From CAZXFG01 sp964640515 (GTDB lineage: Bacteria; Patescibacteriota; Patescibacteriia; Magasanikbacterales; GWA2-37-8): a DNA stretch of 11,933 nt. Below the pieces are notes generated by a model. The model searched no databases. It had not been told where the DNA came from and saw only the letters and a program-made list of their open reading frames with translations. The stretch covers positions 1 to 11,933 of the forward strand of contig CAZXFG010000024.1 of assembly GCA_964640515.1 (NCBI GenBank), written 5' to 3'. Positions 1 through 6,724 of the stretch are shown here, in pieces (within the stretch, counting starts at the first letter, position 1; every line of letters starts with the position of its first letter). The position numbers were made by a program, and so were the translations under genes.

Positions 1-34
1 TATATTATACAGTTTTTGCGTTAAATTGTCAAAG

Positions 35-43
35 TTATCCACA
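35..43 (+). other. Perfect DnaA-box-like 9-mer
   Basis: The sequence TTATCCACA is an exact match to the consensus high-affinity DnaA box. It lies in the non-coding left end of the window. A second exact copy, in the opposite orientation, lies at 7225-7233. No cluster of boxes, AT-rich unwinding element or dnaA/dnaN gene is visible, so this may be a titration or regulatory site, or chance. The rest of 1-92 contains no supportable gene. Confidence 0.3.
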
Positions 44-92
44 GATTCATGGAATTTGGGCGTAAAGGAGGAAAAAGTTGACCTGTTAAGAC

Positions 93-124
93 AAAAAACC
101 GCCGTTAAACACGGTCGGTTTTTT
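93..124 (-). terminator. Bidirectional Rho-independent terminator after the AI-2E permease gene
   Basis: The arms at 93-105 and 111-124 pair around a 5-nt loop (106-110), with one bulged base at 115. The stem core is GC-rich (CCG/CCGT), and A6 and T6 tracts flank it, so each strand ends in a U-run. On the minus strand it lies 16 nt past the permease stop codon. On the plus strand it could end a transcript entering from the left. Confidence 0.8.
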
Positions 125-139
125 GATTATATATTGCCA

Positions 140-1195
140 CTAAACATCATGCCCAAGTTCCTTCTGAAAGAAGTGTTCGTAGATTTGCCAAAAAGCGATA
201 AAGATGGAGGTAATGATGGGGCCGATAATGAAACCGGTGATGCCGAAAAGCAGGATGCCGCCCAGAGTGGAAGTCAACACCAAAACCGGGTGCATTTGAG
301 TGTCCTTGCCGACTAAGGCCGGGCGCAGGAAATTGTCTATAGTTCCAATAATCAATACTCCGGTCGCTAGAATAGCGATGCCCGCCGCATAATCGCCGGT
401 GATAAGCATTATCGCTCCAGCCGGAACCCACACCAAGCCGGTGCCAAAAGGGGGCAGGATAGAGGCCACGGCCATGACCAGGCCCCAGACCACCGCGCCC
501 TGGATGCCTGTGGCCCAAAAAAGAATTGATCCGATTATACCTTGAATTAACCCAACGACGACCGTGCCTTTAATAGTCGCTCCGGCGGTAGTGGTAAATT
601 TTTCATAGAGAATAACCTCATGCTTGTCTCCCAGAGGGCAGAGGTGCATCAGGAAACGGAGTATTTTGCGTCCGTCGCGCAAGAAGAAAAATAGGGCGTA
701 AAACATGATGACGGTTTGCGCTAGGAAGGCCAATGAATTTTGCGTCCAACTTTTTAATCCTTCAAAAATAAAGTTCACCACCGTGCGCGTGACTTCTGAC
801 ATTTTTTCCGCCCAAAATTGTTCGTCAATATTCAGTCTGGCCGTGAACTGGTTATTTTTAACCCATTCGGTGATATTCACGATGTTGGTATTGATGGCGC
901 TGCGATTGTTGCCCAAAGCGTTGTAAAGGTCAATTGATTGGCTGACCAGGAGCGTGCCGATTAGAGAGAGGGGAATTAAGATAATGAAAGCGATTAGGGT
1001 TAAAGTAACGGCGGCATTAAAATTCGGATGTTTTATCCGGCGGCCAATCCGGTCATAAACCGGGTAAAATAGTCCGGCGATAATCGCGGCCCAGAATAAT
1101 GAGTAGGCAAAGGGTCTAATAAGAAAAAGGAAAACTACCGAAATGGTAATCAAGATTCCAAAGAACACGGCATGGCGTATTTTAGAAAAATCCAT
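140..1195 (-). CDS. AI-2E family transporter (UPF0118-type integral membrane protein)
   Basis: A 351-residue polytopic membrane protein of the AI-2E/PerM family. Hydrophobic segments lie at about residues 9-27, 30-47, 61-85, 150-172, 210-262, 270-286 and 305-335. A soluble, more polar stretch at about 95-145 sits where the family has its extracytoplasmic domain. The family signature is clear in the C-terminal half: SILPPFG (245-251), DNFLRP (287-292) followed by LVGKDTQMHP, then a glycine-rich GITGFIIGP helix (318-326). Members have been linked to export of autoinducer-2 or to Na+/H+ antiport; which applies here cannot be read from sequence, and CPR members are functionally unassigned. It starts 32 bp after the flippase stop, with no promoter or Shine-Dalgarno motif in that AT-rich gap, so it is probably the second gene of that transcript. 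It ends in TAG just before a strong terminator. Confidence 0.9.
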   Translation of the reverse strand: MDFSKIRHAVFFGILITISVVFLFLIRPFAYSLFWAAIIAGLFYPVYDRIGRRIKHPNFNAAVTLTLIAFIILIPLSLIGTLLVSQSIDLYNALGNNRSAINTNIVNITEWVKNNQFTARLNIDEQFWAEKMSEVTRTVVNFIFEGLKSWTQNSLAFLAQTVIMFYALFFFLRDGRKILRFLMHLCPLGDKHEVILYEKFTTTAGATIKGTVVVGLIQGIIGSILFWATGIQGAVVWGLVMAVASILPPFGTGLVWVPAGAIMLITGDYAAGIAILATGVLIIGTIDNFLRPALVGKDTQMHPVLVLTSTLGGILLFGITGFIIGPIITSIFIAFWQIYEHFFQKELGHDV

Positions 1196-1227
1196 ATTTT
1201 TATTTTATATTTTAAATCAAGTATATT

Positions 1228-2670
1228 TTACCAATTTTCTTTGTTTTCCACAACTATATTCCGGCGCGGACGCAAAATTTCCAGAATGGTTTGTTTGGAG
1301 ACCACCCGGAGGATGAAAATGAGCAGGGCGTAGATAATGCCTCCGATAAGGATAGAGGGGATGATGTGGAGGGGTGGTAAAAGGTAAATAACAAAGCCCA
1401 TGACTAAGCTGGCCAGGATAATTTTGAAAAAATTAGTCAGGCCGGGGAAAAATCGAGAGTAGTAAGACGACATTATTAAAAGCATAAAGCCGGCGTAGAA
1501 TTCGGAAAAAACAGTGACATAAACCGCGCCGTATAATCCAAAGCGCGGAATAAAGAAAAAATAACCGGCCACGCTCAAAATAGCGTCGGAAATATACACC
1601 CACAACACTTGGCGTTGCTTATTAATGGCCAAGGAAATGTGTCCGAATACCATCCCGAGAGTAATGCCGAGCGCGGCCAGAATCAGCAGAGCCAAGATTG
1701 GTCCGGCTGAAGCGAATTCTTCTCCGGCCACAAAGAGCATTATCGGTTTGGCCAGCACAATGGCGCCGGTCACAAGGGGCAGTAATATTAGGGCAACCAG
1801 TTCAAAACCCATTTGCGCTCTTTTTTTGAATTCCGAATGTTCTTGTCGCGACCAGCTGTAGGCGATTAAGGGCAACATAATACCCATGGCCATGGCCGAG
1901 ATCTGGGCCACAATATCCAGCACGCGATAAGCCGCGCCATACAATCCAACTTCGGTTTCTGAAACATAAAGAGGCAGAATCACTCGGTCTCCTTGCAGAT
2001 AAAAGGCATTAAAAATAACAGCCACGGCCACGGGCCAGATTTTTTTCAATAGAGCCCGGGAAATTTCTTTATTTAAAGAAAATTTAATACCTCCGCTGTT
2101 CATCCAGAGAAAAAGGCAGTTAGCCGCGGAACCGATGGCCACGGCCCACATCATGGGCAGGAAGCCAATCCGCCAATAGGCGAAACAAGCCACACCGGCC
2201 AGGAGCAGAGCGCGGCCTATCAGGTCGCCCGCAGTCTGGATGTGCATTTTTAGTTTATATTGGTAATATCCGGTGAAGACTTGATTCAAGGCGATGGCGA
2301 AAAACGATAGAGACAATATAGCCACGGCGGTTTTAATTTCAGCTGAATAAGGGAAGAAAAGGATAATTAGCGGGGCCAAACCATTGAAGATAAGCGCGGT
2401 AAAAAAACGCCAGGTGAAAATGGTGTGCAGGAGTTTGTTTTTATCAAAGCGCGGTTCAGCCAGCATACTGCTGGTGGTTATGGTAAAGCCGAAATCAGAT
2501 AAAATCCCGATAAATTGCAAAAAACCCACGGCCGTCACATACCAACCGAATTGCTCCACCCCCAGAGCGCGGGTCATAATCATCACCGAACCCAAACCCA
2601 AAAGAGTGCTTAAGGCCTTGCCCAGCAGTTGGACGGTGGTATTGCGCGCGATTTGGCGGGTTAAAGACAT
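1228..2670 (-). CDS. Polysaccharide/oligosaccharide flippase, MOP (Wzx/MurJ-like) superfamily
   Basis: A 480-residue, highly hydrophobic protein with roughly 12-14 membrane helices, the usual size for Wzx-type flippases. The N-terminus, with GKALSTLLGLGSVMIMTRALG at about 17-37 and then an FGWY motif, is typical of the family. So is the mid-protein GDRVILPLYVS (227-237) followed by EVGLYGAAYRV. Members move undecaprenyl-linked sugar units from the inner to the outer face of the cytoplasmic membrane. The substrate is unknown, and no glycosyltransferase or polymerase lies in the window. Transcription probably starts about 6 nt before the ATG from a good promoter (TTGTCA, 17 bp, TATACT), leaving no room for a Shine-Dalgarno site. 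It is followed at 32 bp by the AI-2E permease, suggesting a two-gene envelope operon. The family is clear; a role in a specific polymer is not. Confidence 0.92.
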   Translation of the reverse strand: MSLTRQIARNTTVQLLGKALSTLLGLGSVMIMTRALGVEQFGWYVTAVGFLQFIGILSDFGFTITTSSMLAEPRFDKNKLLHTIFTWRFFTALIFNGLAPLIILFFPYSAEIKTAVAILSLSFFAIALNQVFTGYYQYKLKMHIQTAGDLIGRALLLAGVACFAYWRIGFLPMMWAVAIGSAANCLFLWMNSGGIKFSLNKEISRALLKKIWPVAVAVIFNAFYLQGDRVILPLYVSETEVGLYGAAYRVLDIVAQISAMAMGIMLPLIAYSWSRQEHSEFKKRAQMGFELVALILLPLVTGAIVLAKPIMLFVAGEEFASAGPILALLILAALGITLGMVFGHISLAINKQRQVLWVYISDAILSVAGYFFFIPRFGLYGAVYVTVFSEFYAGFMLLIMSSYYSRFFPGLTNFFKIILASLVMGFVIYLLPPLHIIPSILIGGIIYALLIFILRVVSKQTILEILRPRRNIVVENKENW

Positions 2671-2682
2671 ATTTTGTCTTTA

Positions 2683-2711
2683 AGTATATCATCCGTTGCC
2701 CGGCCTGACAA
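2683..2711 (-). promoter_or_regulatory. Minus-strand promoter of the flippase-permease operon
   Basis: Read on the minus strand, the -35 is TTGTCA (2706-2711, 5/6), the spacer is 17 bp and the -10 is TATACT (2683-2688, 5/6). The expected start is near 2676, about 6 nt before the flippase ATG. The element interlocks with the plus-strand promoter at 2696-2724. Confidence 0.75.
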
Positions 2712-2724
2712 TTGATGTTATAAT
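2696..2724 (+). promoter_or_regulatory. Plus-strand promoter of the SpoIID-domain gene
   Basis: The -35 TTGCCC (2696-2701, 4/6), a 17-bp spacer and a perfect extended -10 TGTTATAAT (2716-2724) form a sigma70-type promoter. Expected start is 2730-2731, at the first ATG of the gene, so the mRNA is leaderless or has a leader of about 5 nt to the second ATG (2736). Its -35 lies inside the spacer of the opposing flippase promoter. Confidence 0.75.
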
Positions 2725-2729
2725 AATTA

Positions 2730-4634
2730 ATGCTTATGAAAAGATATATCAAAAAAATATTATTTTTATCATTTTTATTGCTAGGAAGCGAGTTTTGTTT
2801 TGCCGGCTTCGCGCAGTCCGCCAGTTTTACTCCGCCTTTTCGCGATACTGCCTATAGCGGAAAATTCGTCAGCCAAACCATTTTGGATCCAATTTCAATT
2901 ACAGCCGGAGAAAGTAAGGAAGTAACGGTAAAAATAAAAAATACCGGTCAGAAAATATGGTATCGCACCGGCGCCAATTATGTTTCCATTTATACGGTGG
3001 ATCCGCGGTATCACGCCAGCGTTTTCTACGGCAAAGGTTGGATTGGAAAAGACCAGCCGGCGCGGGTAACCAAGGATACCAAGCCGGGAGAAGTGGGAGA
3101 ATTTATAATCAAACTTTATGCCCCGGCCAAGGACAGTGAGTATGCGGAAAAGTTTTATTTGGTGGCTGAAGATCGGACTTGGATTAAAGGCGCTTATTTT
3201 TTTCTTAAAGTAAAAGTATCCAAAGGGATAGCCGCGCGGGCCGGCGCGGTGTCAGCGGACGGGGAATCGGGAAACGCGGGATTGGGAAATTCGGGGGTGA
3301 TAAATGACACGGCCAGTGAAGTGGTAAAAGAATACAGAACTTATGTGGCGGCTTTTTCTTCCGCCGAAATATCGGCCCGAGGCGGAGAGCAGATAAATTT
3401 TGTGGCGCGTTATGTGAACGATGGCGGTAAAAAATGGGATAATTATTTATGGCGGGAAGCGGGCAGTAAAAGAAAAGGGGATTTAGTCATTAGCGCCTAC
3501 GAACCGGTGAATTTGGCCGATCAATCATGGATCAGCGCCGATAAAATAATAAAAAATGATGAAGCGGTGGAACCGGGACAGCCGGCGCAGATTAATTTTG
3601 TTTTTCGCGCGCCGAAAAAATCCGGCGAGTATGTGGCGCGGTTTCAGTTGACCGCCAACGGCCATACTTTGGACGGCGGGATTTTAGAATTGCCGCTGAC
3701 AGTCACGGCTGACGCGCCCGATGATTACCAGGAGTTGATATTCGCCCAGCCATCGGGACGCGAGTTGGCAGCCGAGCCGAATATCAGAGTGGGTTTGTAT
3801 AAGACGGGAGAACCGGTGAAATTTTCTTCGGACTTTCAATATAATGTATACGCGGGAACGGAATTAAAAGGAACATTACCGGCCGGAGAAAACGCCACTT
3901 TGAAATATCAAAATTCCACCTATTATTTTACCGGCGCCTCATTAAAATTTTCTTCGGATGATTTTATTCGTTTGGCGCCGGATGACATCAACAGTTATTT
4001 TACCTTGGTTAATTACGAGCGCCGCGTGTCGTGGAAGGGCAACAAAAATTTTAATGTTTATCGCGGAGTGATGGAATATAAATATTCGGCTAAAAGCGAT
4101 TTGCCCTATGTGGTAAATGAACTTCCTTTGGATTTGTATGTCGCGGGCATAGGAGAGACTTCCGGAGGCGCGGCCATGGAATATATCAAAGCCATGTTAG
4201 TGGCCGCTCGCAGTTATGCTTATTACAATATCAACAACGGTTTGCCGGCGGAAAAACGCATTTTTGATGTTTACGCCACAACCGTTGACCAGTTATATTT
4301 GGGATATAACTCTGAATTGTTTATGCCCCGAGTGGCGCAAGCCCAGCAAGTAACCTATGGCGAAATGGCTACCTATAATGGCGCGCCGGTGACTACTCCA
4401 TACTTTGCTCATTCAGATGGGAACACGCGATTGTGGAGCGAGGCCTGGGGCGGTACGGACAAGCCTTGGTTGCAGAGCGTGGAATGTTTTTACGACACGG
4501 GAAAGAGTCTGTACGGGCATGGAGTGGGGATCAGCATGCAGGACGCGGCGGCTCGCGCGGACAAAGACGCTTGGACTTATGATCAAATTTTGAAGTACTA
4601 TTATACCGGTGTAGAGGTGGAAAAAATTTATTAA
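2730..4634 (+). CDS. Secreted SpoIID/LytB-domain protein with Ig-like (NBR1-like) modules
   Basis: A 634-residue exported protein. The N-terminus (KRYIKK then a hydrophobic stretch to about residue 25, small residues near 26-31) is a signal peptide. Two beta-rich repeats follow, at about 45-165 and 200-330. Each contains a 'K/R-N-x-G-x-K-x-W' pattern (IKNTGQKIWYR at 69-79, YVNDGGKKWDN at 228-238), characteristic of the Ig-like domain known from NBR1 and found in bacterial surface proteins. A Gly/Ala/Ser-rich linker (about 166-198) separates them. The C-terminal 285 residues form a SpoIID domain: VVNELPLDLYVAGIGE with Glu476 at the position of the catalytic glutamate, then IKAMLVAARSYA, and near the end GHGVGIS (596-602). 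SpoIID proteins are lytic transglycosylases that cleave denuded peptidoglycan glycan, so a role in wall remodelling outside the membrane is likely. The start is 2730, or 2736 two codons later; the promoter fits either. No neighbour of a sporulation pathway is present. Confidence 0.88.
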   Translation: MLMKRYIKKILFLSFLLLGSEFCFAGFAQSASFTPPFRDTAYSGKFVSQTILDPISITAGESKEVTVKIKNTGQKIWYRTGANYVSIYTVDPRYHASVFYGKGWIGKDQPARVTKDTKPGEVGEFIIKLYAPAKDSEYAEKFYLVAEDRTWIKGAYFFLKVKVSKGIAARAGAVSADGESGNAGLGNSGVINDTASEVVKEYRTYVAAFSSAEISARGGEQINFVARYVNDGGKKWDNYLWREAGSKRKGDLVISAYEPVNLADQSWISADKIIKNDEAVEPGQPAQINFVFRAPKKSGEYVARFQLTANGHTLDGGILELPLTVTADAPDDYQELIFAQPSGRELAAEPNIRVGLYKTGEPVKFSSDFQYNVYAGTELKGTLPAGENATLKYQNSTYYFTGASLKFSSDDFIRLAPDDINSYFTLVNYERRVSWKGNKNFNVYRGVMEYKYSAKSDLPYVVNELPLDLYVAGIGETSGGAAMEYIKAMLVAARSYAYYNINNGLPAEKRIFDVYATTVDQLYLGYNSELFMPRVAQAQQVTYGEMATYNGAPVTTPYFAHSDGNTRLWSEAWGGTDKPWLQSVECFYDTGKSLYGHGVGISMQDAAARADKDAWTYDQILKYYYTGVEVEKIY

Positions 4635-4644
4635 ATAAAATAAG

Positions 4645-4759
4645 ACAGGCATTACCCTTTTCGCAAACAGTGTCGGCTCGCCCGTGGGCTCGCCGCACTT
4701 CAGATCTCGCCCTGACGCCAGGTCGGGGTTCCGATATGTTGCTCAAAGACAATACCTGT
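4645..4759. repeat. GC-rich imperfect palindromic element / bidirectional terminator between convergent genes
   Basis: Terminal arms ACAGGCATT (4645-4653) and AATACCTGT (4751-4759) are complementary at 8 of 9 positions, with a G-U wobble when read on the minus strand. Further inside, CGCAAACA (4662-4669) roughly pairs with TGTTGC (4737-4742), and TGTCGG (4671-4676) pairs with CCGATA (4731-4736). The core holds a 7-bp hairpin CCCTGAC/GTCGGGG (4710-4728) and three CTCGCC iterations. A T-run follows each end in the outgoing direction. It can act as a terminator for both converging genes but is much larger and more GC-rich than needed. It may be a degenerate miniature element or a structured RNA. 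Confidence 0.5.
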
Positions 4760-4766
4760 TTTTAAT

Positions 4767-5309
4767 TTATTTTATTATATTATGAAATTTTTTGTCCTCT
4801 GACGCCAAATCCAGTAATAATCGGCGTAAGCCGTTCGGATCCGGAATATCTACCACGATAAATTTAGGCGTGGCGCCGGCTGTTTGGATGACTACGCGGC
4901 CATATTTAAAAATTGAAGCAAAGAGACCTTTTATTTCCGAAGTGACATCTTGGATAAGATAGAGATCTGTTTCGGCGATGGTGCGGGCCAAAAGCCCGTT
5001 TTGCTCTATGTCTATCAAGCGGTCGTTGGTGATAATCATTTCGTCCAAATAAAAGTCAATAAAAAAAGAATAAAATAATACGATGACAAATAATAAGTAA
5101 ACGCTTAAAGCCATGACAGCCAAGGGATAAATAATTCGGCCGGCGAGCAAATCAGGAAATAACTGATTGACAAGCCAATATAATAGAGCGGGCACGGCAA
5201 AAAGTACGAGAAAAAAAATAATAGTTTTAAGAAAAGTGAAAGGATGCCGTCGTATGATGGCGACAATATTTTCGTAGGATTTTTTTCTGATAAAATTATT
5301 AATGTCCAT
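4767..5309 (-). CDS. Membrane protein with bacterial PH-like (bPH2-type) domain
   Basis: A 180-residue protein. Two membrane helices (about 25-48 and 58-84) are followed by a cytoplasmic beta-rich domain (about 85-165). Its pattern, DEMIITNDRLIDIEQNGLLAR then DLYLIQDVTSEIKGLFASIFKYG and a VVIQTAG strand, is that of the YdbS/bPH2 family. These domains resemble pleckstrin-homology folds; their molecular role is mostly unknown. I place the start at the ATG at 5309 (MDINNF) because it lies 8 bp past the stop of the upstream gene. An in-frame start at 5348 would add 13 residues and overlap that gene by 31 bp. It is the last gene of the ruvB transcript and faces the convergent SpoIID-domain gene. 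The domain is a confident match by pattern; a function is not assignable. Confidence 0.75.
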   Translation of the reverse strand: MDINNFIRKKSYENIVAIIRRHPFTFLKTIIFFLVLFAVPALLYWLVNQLFPDLLAGRIIYPLAVMALSVYLLFVIVLFYSFFIDFYLDEMIITNDRLIDIEQNGLLARTIAETDLYLIQDVTSEIKGLFASIFKYGRVVIQTAGATPKFIVVDIPDPNGLRRLLLDLASEDKKFHNIIK

Positions 5310-5317
5310 ATGGTATT

Positions 5318-5587
5318 TTAATTGAATTGGTTTTGACCCCCGAGCCAATTATTATCCCAGATTTTTACCGGCTCCTGCCAGTCGGCGCTTTGCAGAAAAA
5401 ACCAGGTGCCGTAAAGGGTAAAGGCCGCTAAAGAAAAGACAATAAAAGTTGCCACAAAAGAAACAAAGGTCAGGTTGGCCGTGGCTATGATGTGGGCGAT
5501 ATTGATAATGTAAAAAATGGCCAGCGCCAACAAGGCGCCAAAGAAGATAAAGAGAAAAACATATAGAGGAATGGTAATAGTATCCAT
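5318..5587 (-). CDS. Small two-helix membrane protein, unknown function
   Basis: An 89-residue protein with two strongly hydrophobic segments (about 7-30 and 38-63). A short polar tail (about 66-89) is rich in Trp, Asn and Gln (SADWQEPVKIWDNNWLGG). I do not recognise a family. It lies 8 bp after ruvB and 8 bp before the bPH2-like gene, all on the minus strand, so the three are almost certainly one transcript. The spacing and membrane character suggest it may work with the bPH2 protein, which also has two helices; that is inference. No Shine-Dalgarno motif precedes the ATG. Confidence 0.7.
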   Translation of the reverse strand: MDTITIPLYVFLFIFFGALLALAIFYIINIAHIIATANLTFVSFVATFIVFSLAAFTLYGTWFFLQSADWQEPVKIWDNNWLGGQNQFN

Positions 5588-5595
5588 ATTAAGAA

Positions 5596-6627
5596 TTAAA
5601 TTAAGGTATTATTTCTTGGCGCTTCATACCCCAGATGCCGATAAGCGGCCGGAGTGGCTCGGCGTCCGCGCGGAGTGCGTTCCAGCATGCCGATTTGCAG
5701 CAGAAATGGTTCATAGATGGTTTCAATGGTGTCCATTTCTTCGGCAATGGCCGCGGCCAGAGTGTTGAGGCCGGCCGGTCCGCCGTTGAATTTATCAATC
5801 AGAGTTTTAAGCAAACGCCGATCGATATCGTCTAGGCCGCATTCATCAATGGCCAGCAGACCTAAGGATTCCAAAGCGGTGTCGGGAGTTATTATCCCAT
5901 TATTTTTCACTTCCGCAAAGTCCCGCACCCGTTTTAATAATCGATTGGCGATACGCGGAGTGCGGCGAGCGCGAGTGGCGATGAGAGCCGTTGCTTCGTC
6001 TCCAAGCTCCACATTTAATAATCTGCCGTTACGGCGCAGAATGGTTTCAATGTCCTCCTTTTCGTAAAAGTTCAGATGGAAAGTATGTCCGAAACGATCG
6101 CGCAGGGGTCCGGAAAGCAAGCTCATTTTGGTGGTGGCTCCAATCAGGGTGAAGCGGGCCAGGGGCATGCGAATGGTTTTGGCCGATGGACCGCTCCCAA
6201 TGATGATATCCAAGGAATAATCTTCCATGGCCGGGTAAAGCACCTCTTCTATGGTTTTATTTAAGCGGTGAATTTCATCAATGAACAAAATTTCTTTGTC
6301 CTGCAGATTAGAGAGCACCGCGGCCAGGTCGCCCACTTTTTCCAGAGCCGGACCGGAAGTTATCTTAACATTGGCGTTCATCTCTCGGCCGATAATATGG
6401 GCCAAAGTGGTTTTACCTAAACCCGGATTGCCATAAAGCAGGACATGTTCCAACGCCTCACTGCGTTTAGTGGCGGCTTGAATGGCAATATCCAAATTTT
6501 TTTTGATTGGCTCTTGTCCGACAAAGTCCTTTAATTCTTGGGGACGCAAACAAATATCCAAAGAAATTTCTTCTTCATCCACTTCCGGCGCCACTATTCT
6601 TTCCGGCGATGCTTCAAGATTGGGCAT
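5596..6627 (-). CDS. ruvB: Holliday junction branch migration helicase RuvB
   Basis: A 343-residue AAA+ ATPase of normal RuvB length. As a ring on DNA with RuvA, RuvB drives branch migration of Holliday junctions in recombination repair. The order of motifs is canonical. The N-terminal RPQELKDFVGQEPIKKNL precedes Walker A GNPGLGKTT (66-74) and Walker B ILFIDEIHRL (113-122). Sensor 1 IGATTK (162-167) is followed by PLRDRFG (174-180) bearing the arginine finger. The C-terminal winged-helix DNA-binding region has NGGPAGLNTLAAAIAEE and RTPRGRRATPAAYRHLG. The Walker A loop has Asn67 where most RuvBs have Pro (GPPGLGKTT); the catalytic Lys72 and Thr73 are intact, so activity is expected. ruvA and ruvC are not adjacent. 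Instead, two small membrane-protein genes follow at 8-bp gaps. The transcript appears to begin near 6647, about 20 nt before the ATG, with no Shine-Dalgarno site. Confidence 0.97.
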   Translation of the reverse strand: MPNLEASPERIVAPEVDEEEISLDICLRPQELKDFVGQEPIKKNLDIAIQAATKRSEALEHVLLYGNPGLGKTTLAHIIGREMNANVKITSGPALEKVGDLAAVLSNLQDKEILFIDEIHRLNKTIEEVLYPAMEDYSLDIIIGSGPSAKTIRMPLARFTLIGATTKMSLLSGPLRDRFGHTFHLNFYEKEDIETILRRNGRLLNVELGDEATALIATRARRTPRIANRLLKRVRDFAEVKNNGIITPDTALESLGLLAIDECGLDDIDRRLLKTLIDKFNGGPAGLNTLAAAIAEEMDTIETIYEPFLLQIGMLERTPRGRRATPAAYRHLGYEAPRNNTLI

Positions 6628-6653
6628 AGATGGAATTAATATTTTGCTCTATC

Positions 6654-6683
6654 ATTATATCTAATCAGGTTTGTAAAGTCCAA
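6654..6683 (-). promoter_or_regulatory. Minus-strand promoter of the ruvB operon
   Basis: On the minus strand, -10 TATAAT (6654-6659, 6/6) lies 18 bp from a weak -35 TTGGAC (6678-6683). The predicted start is about 6647, giving a leader of about 20 nt. It interlocks with the plus-strand promoter at 6671-6699. Confidence 0.6.
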
Positions 6684-6699
6684 TCTTTTACGGTAGAAT
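6671..6699 (+). promoter_or_regulatory. Plus-strand promoter of the coiled-coil gene
   Basis: -35 TTGTAA (6671-6676, 4/6), 17-bp spacer and -10 TAGAAT (6694-6699, 5/6). Predicted start is about 6706. Its -35 lies in the spacer of the ruvB promoter, and the ruvB -35 lies in its own spacer. Confidence 0.55.
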
Positions 6700-6724
6700 G
6701 ATGATGTAATTGAACAAAAAAATT

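Noticed and set aside
64..89. A perfect AAAGGAGG followed by a TTG start and the tripeptide frame Met-Thr-Cys-stop, just before a terminator hairpin, resembling a leader peptide with attenuator
   Set aside because: No plus-strand gene follows; the next gene is on the minus strand. No promoter was found, and no other gene here uses a Shine-Dalgarno site.
26..316. A 96-codon open frame on the plus strand at the left end
   Set aside because: It runs through the terminator hairpin and then antisense to the well-supported AI-2E permease gene; the protein has no recognisable pattern.
4721..4745. A T-loop-like GGTTCCGAT in the palindromic element, suggesting a tRNA or tRNA remnant
   Set aside because: No acceptor, anticodon or D-arm can be paired around it.
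5310..5348. Upstream start of the bPH2-like gene giving 13 more residues
   Set aside because: It would overlap the preceding gene by 31 bp, and the added residues are the antisense-free tail of that gene's frame without a conserved pattern; the ATG at 5309 gives the same 8-bp gap as at the other operon junction.
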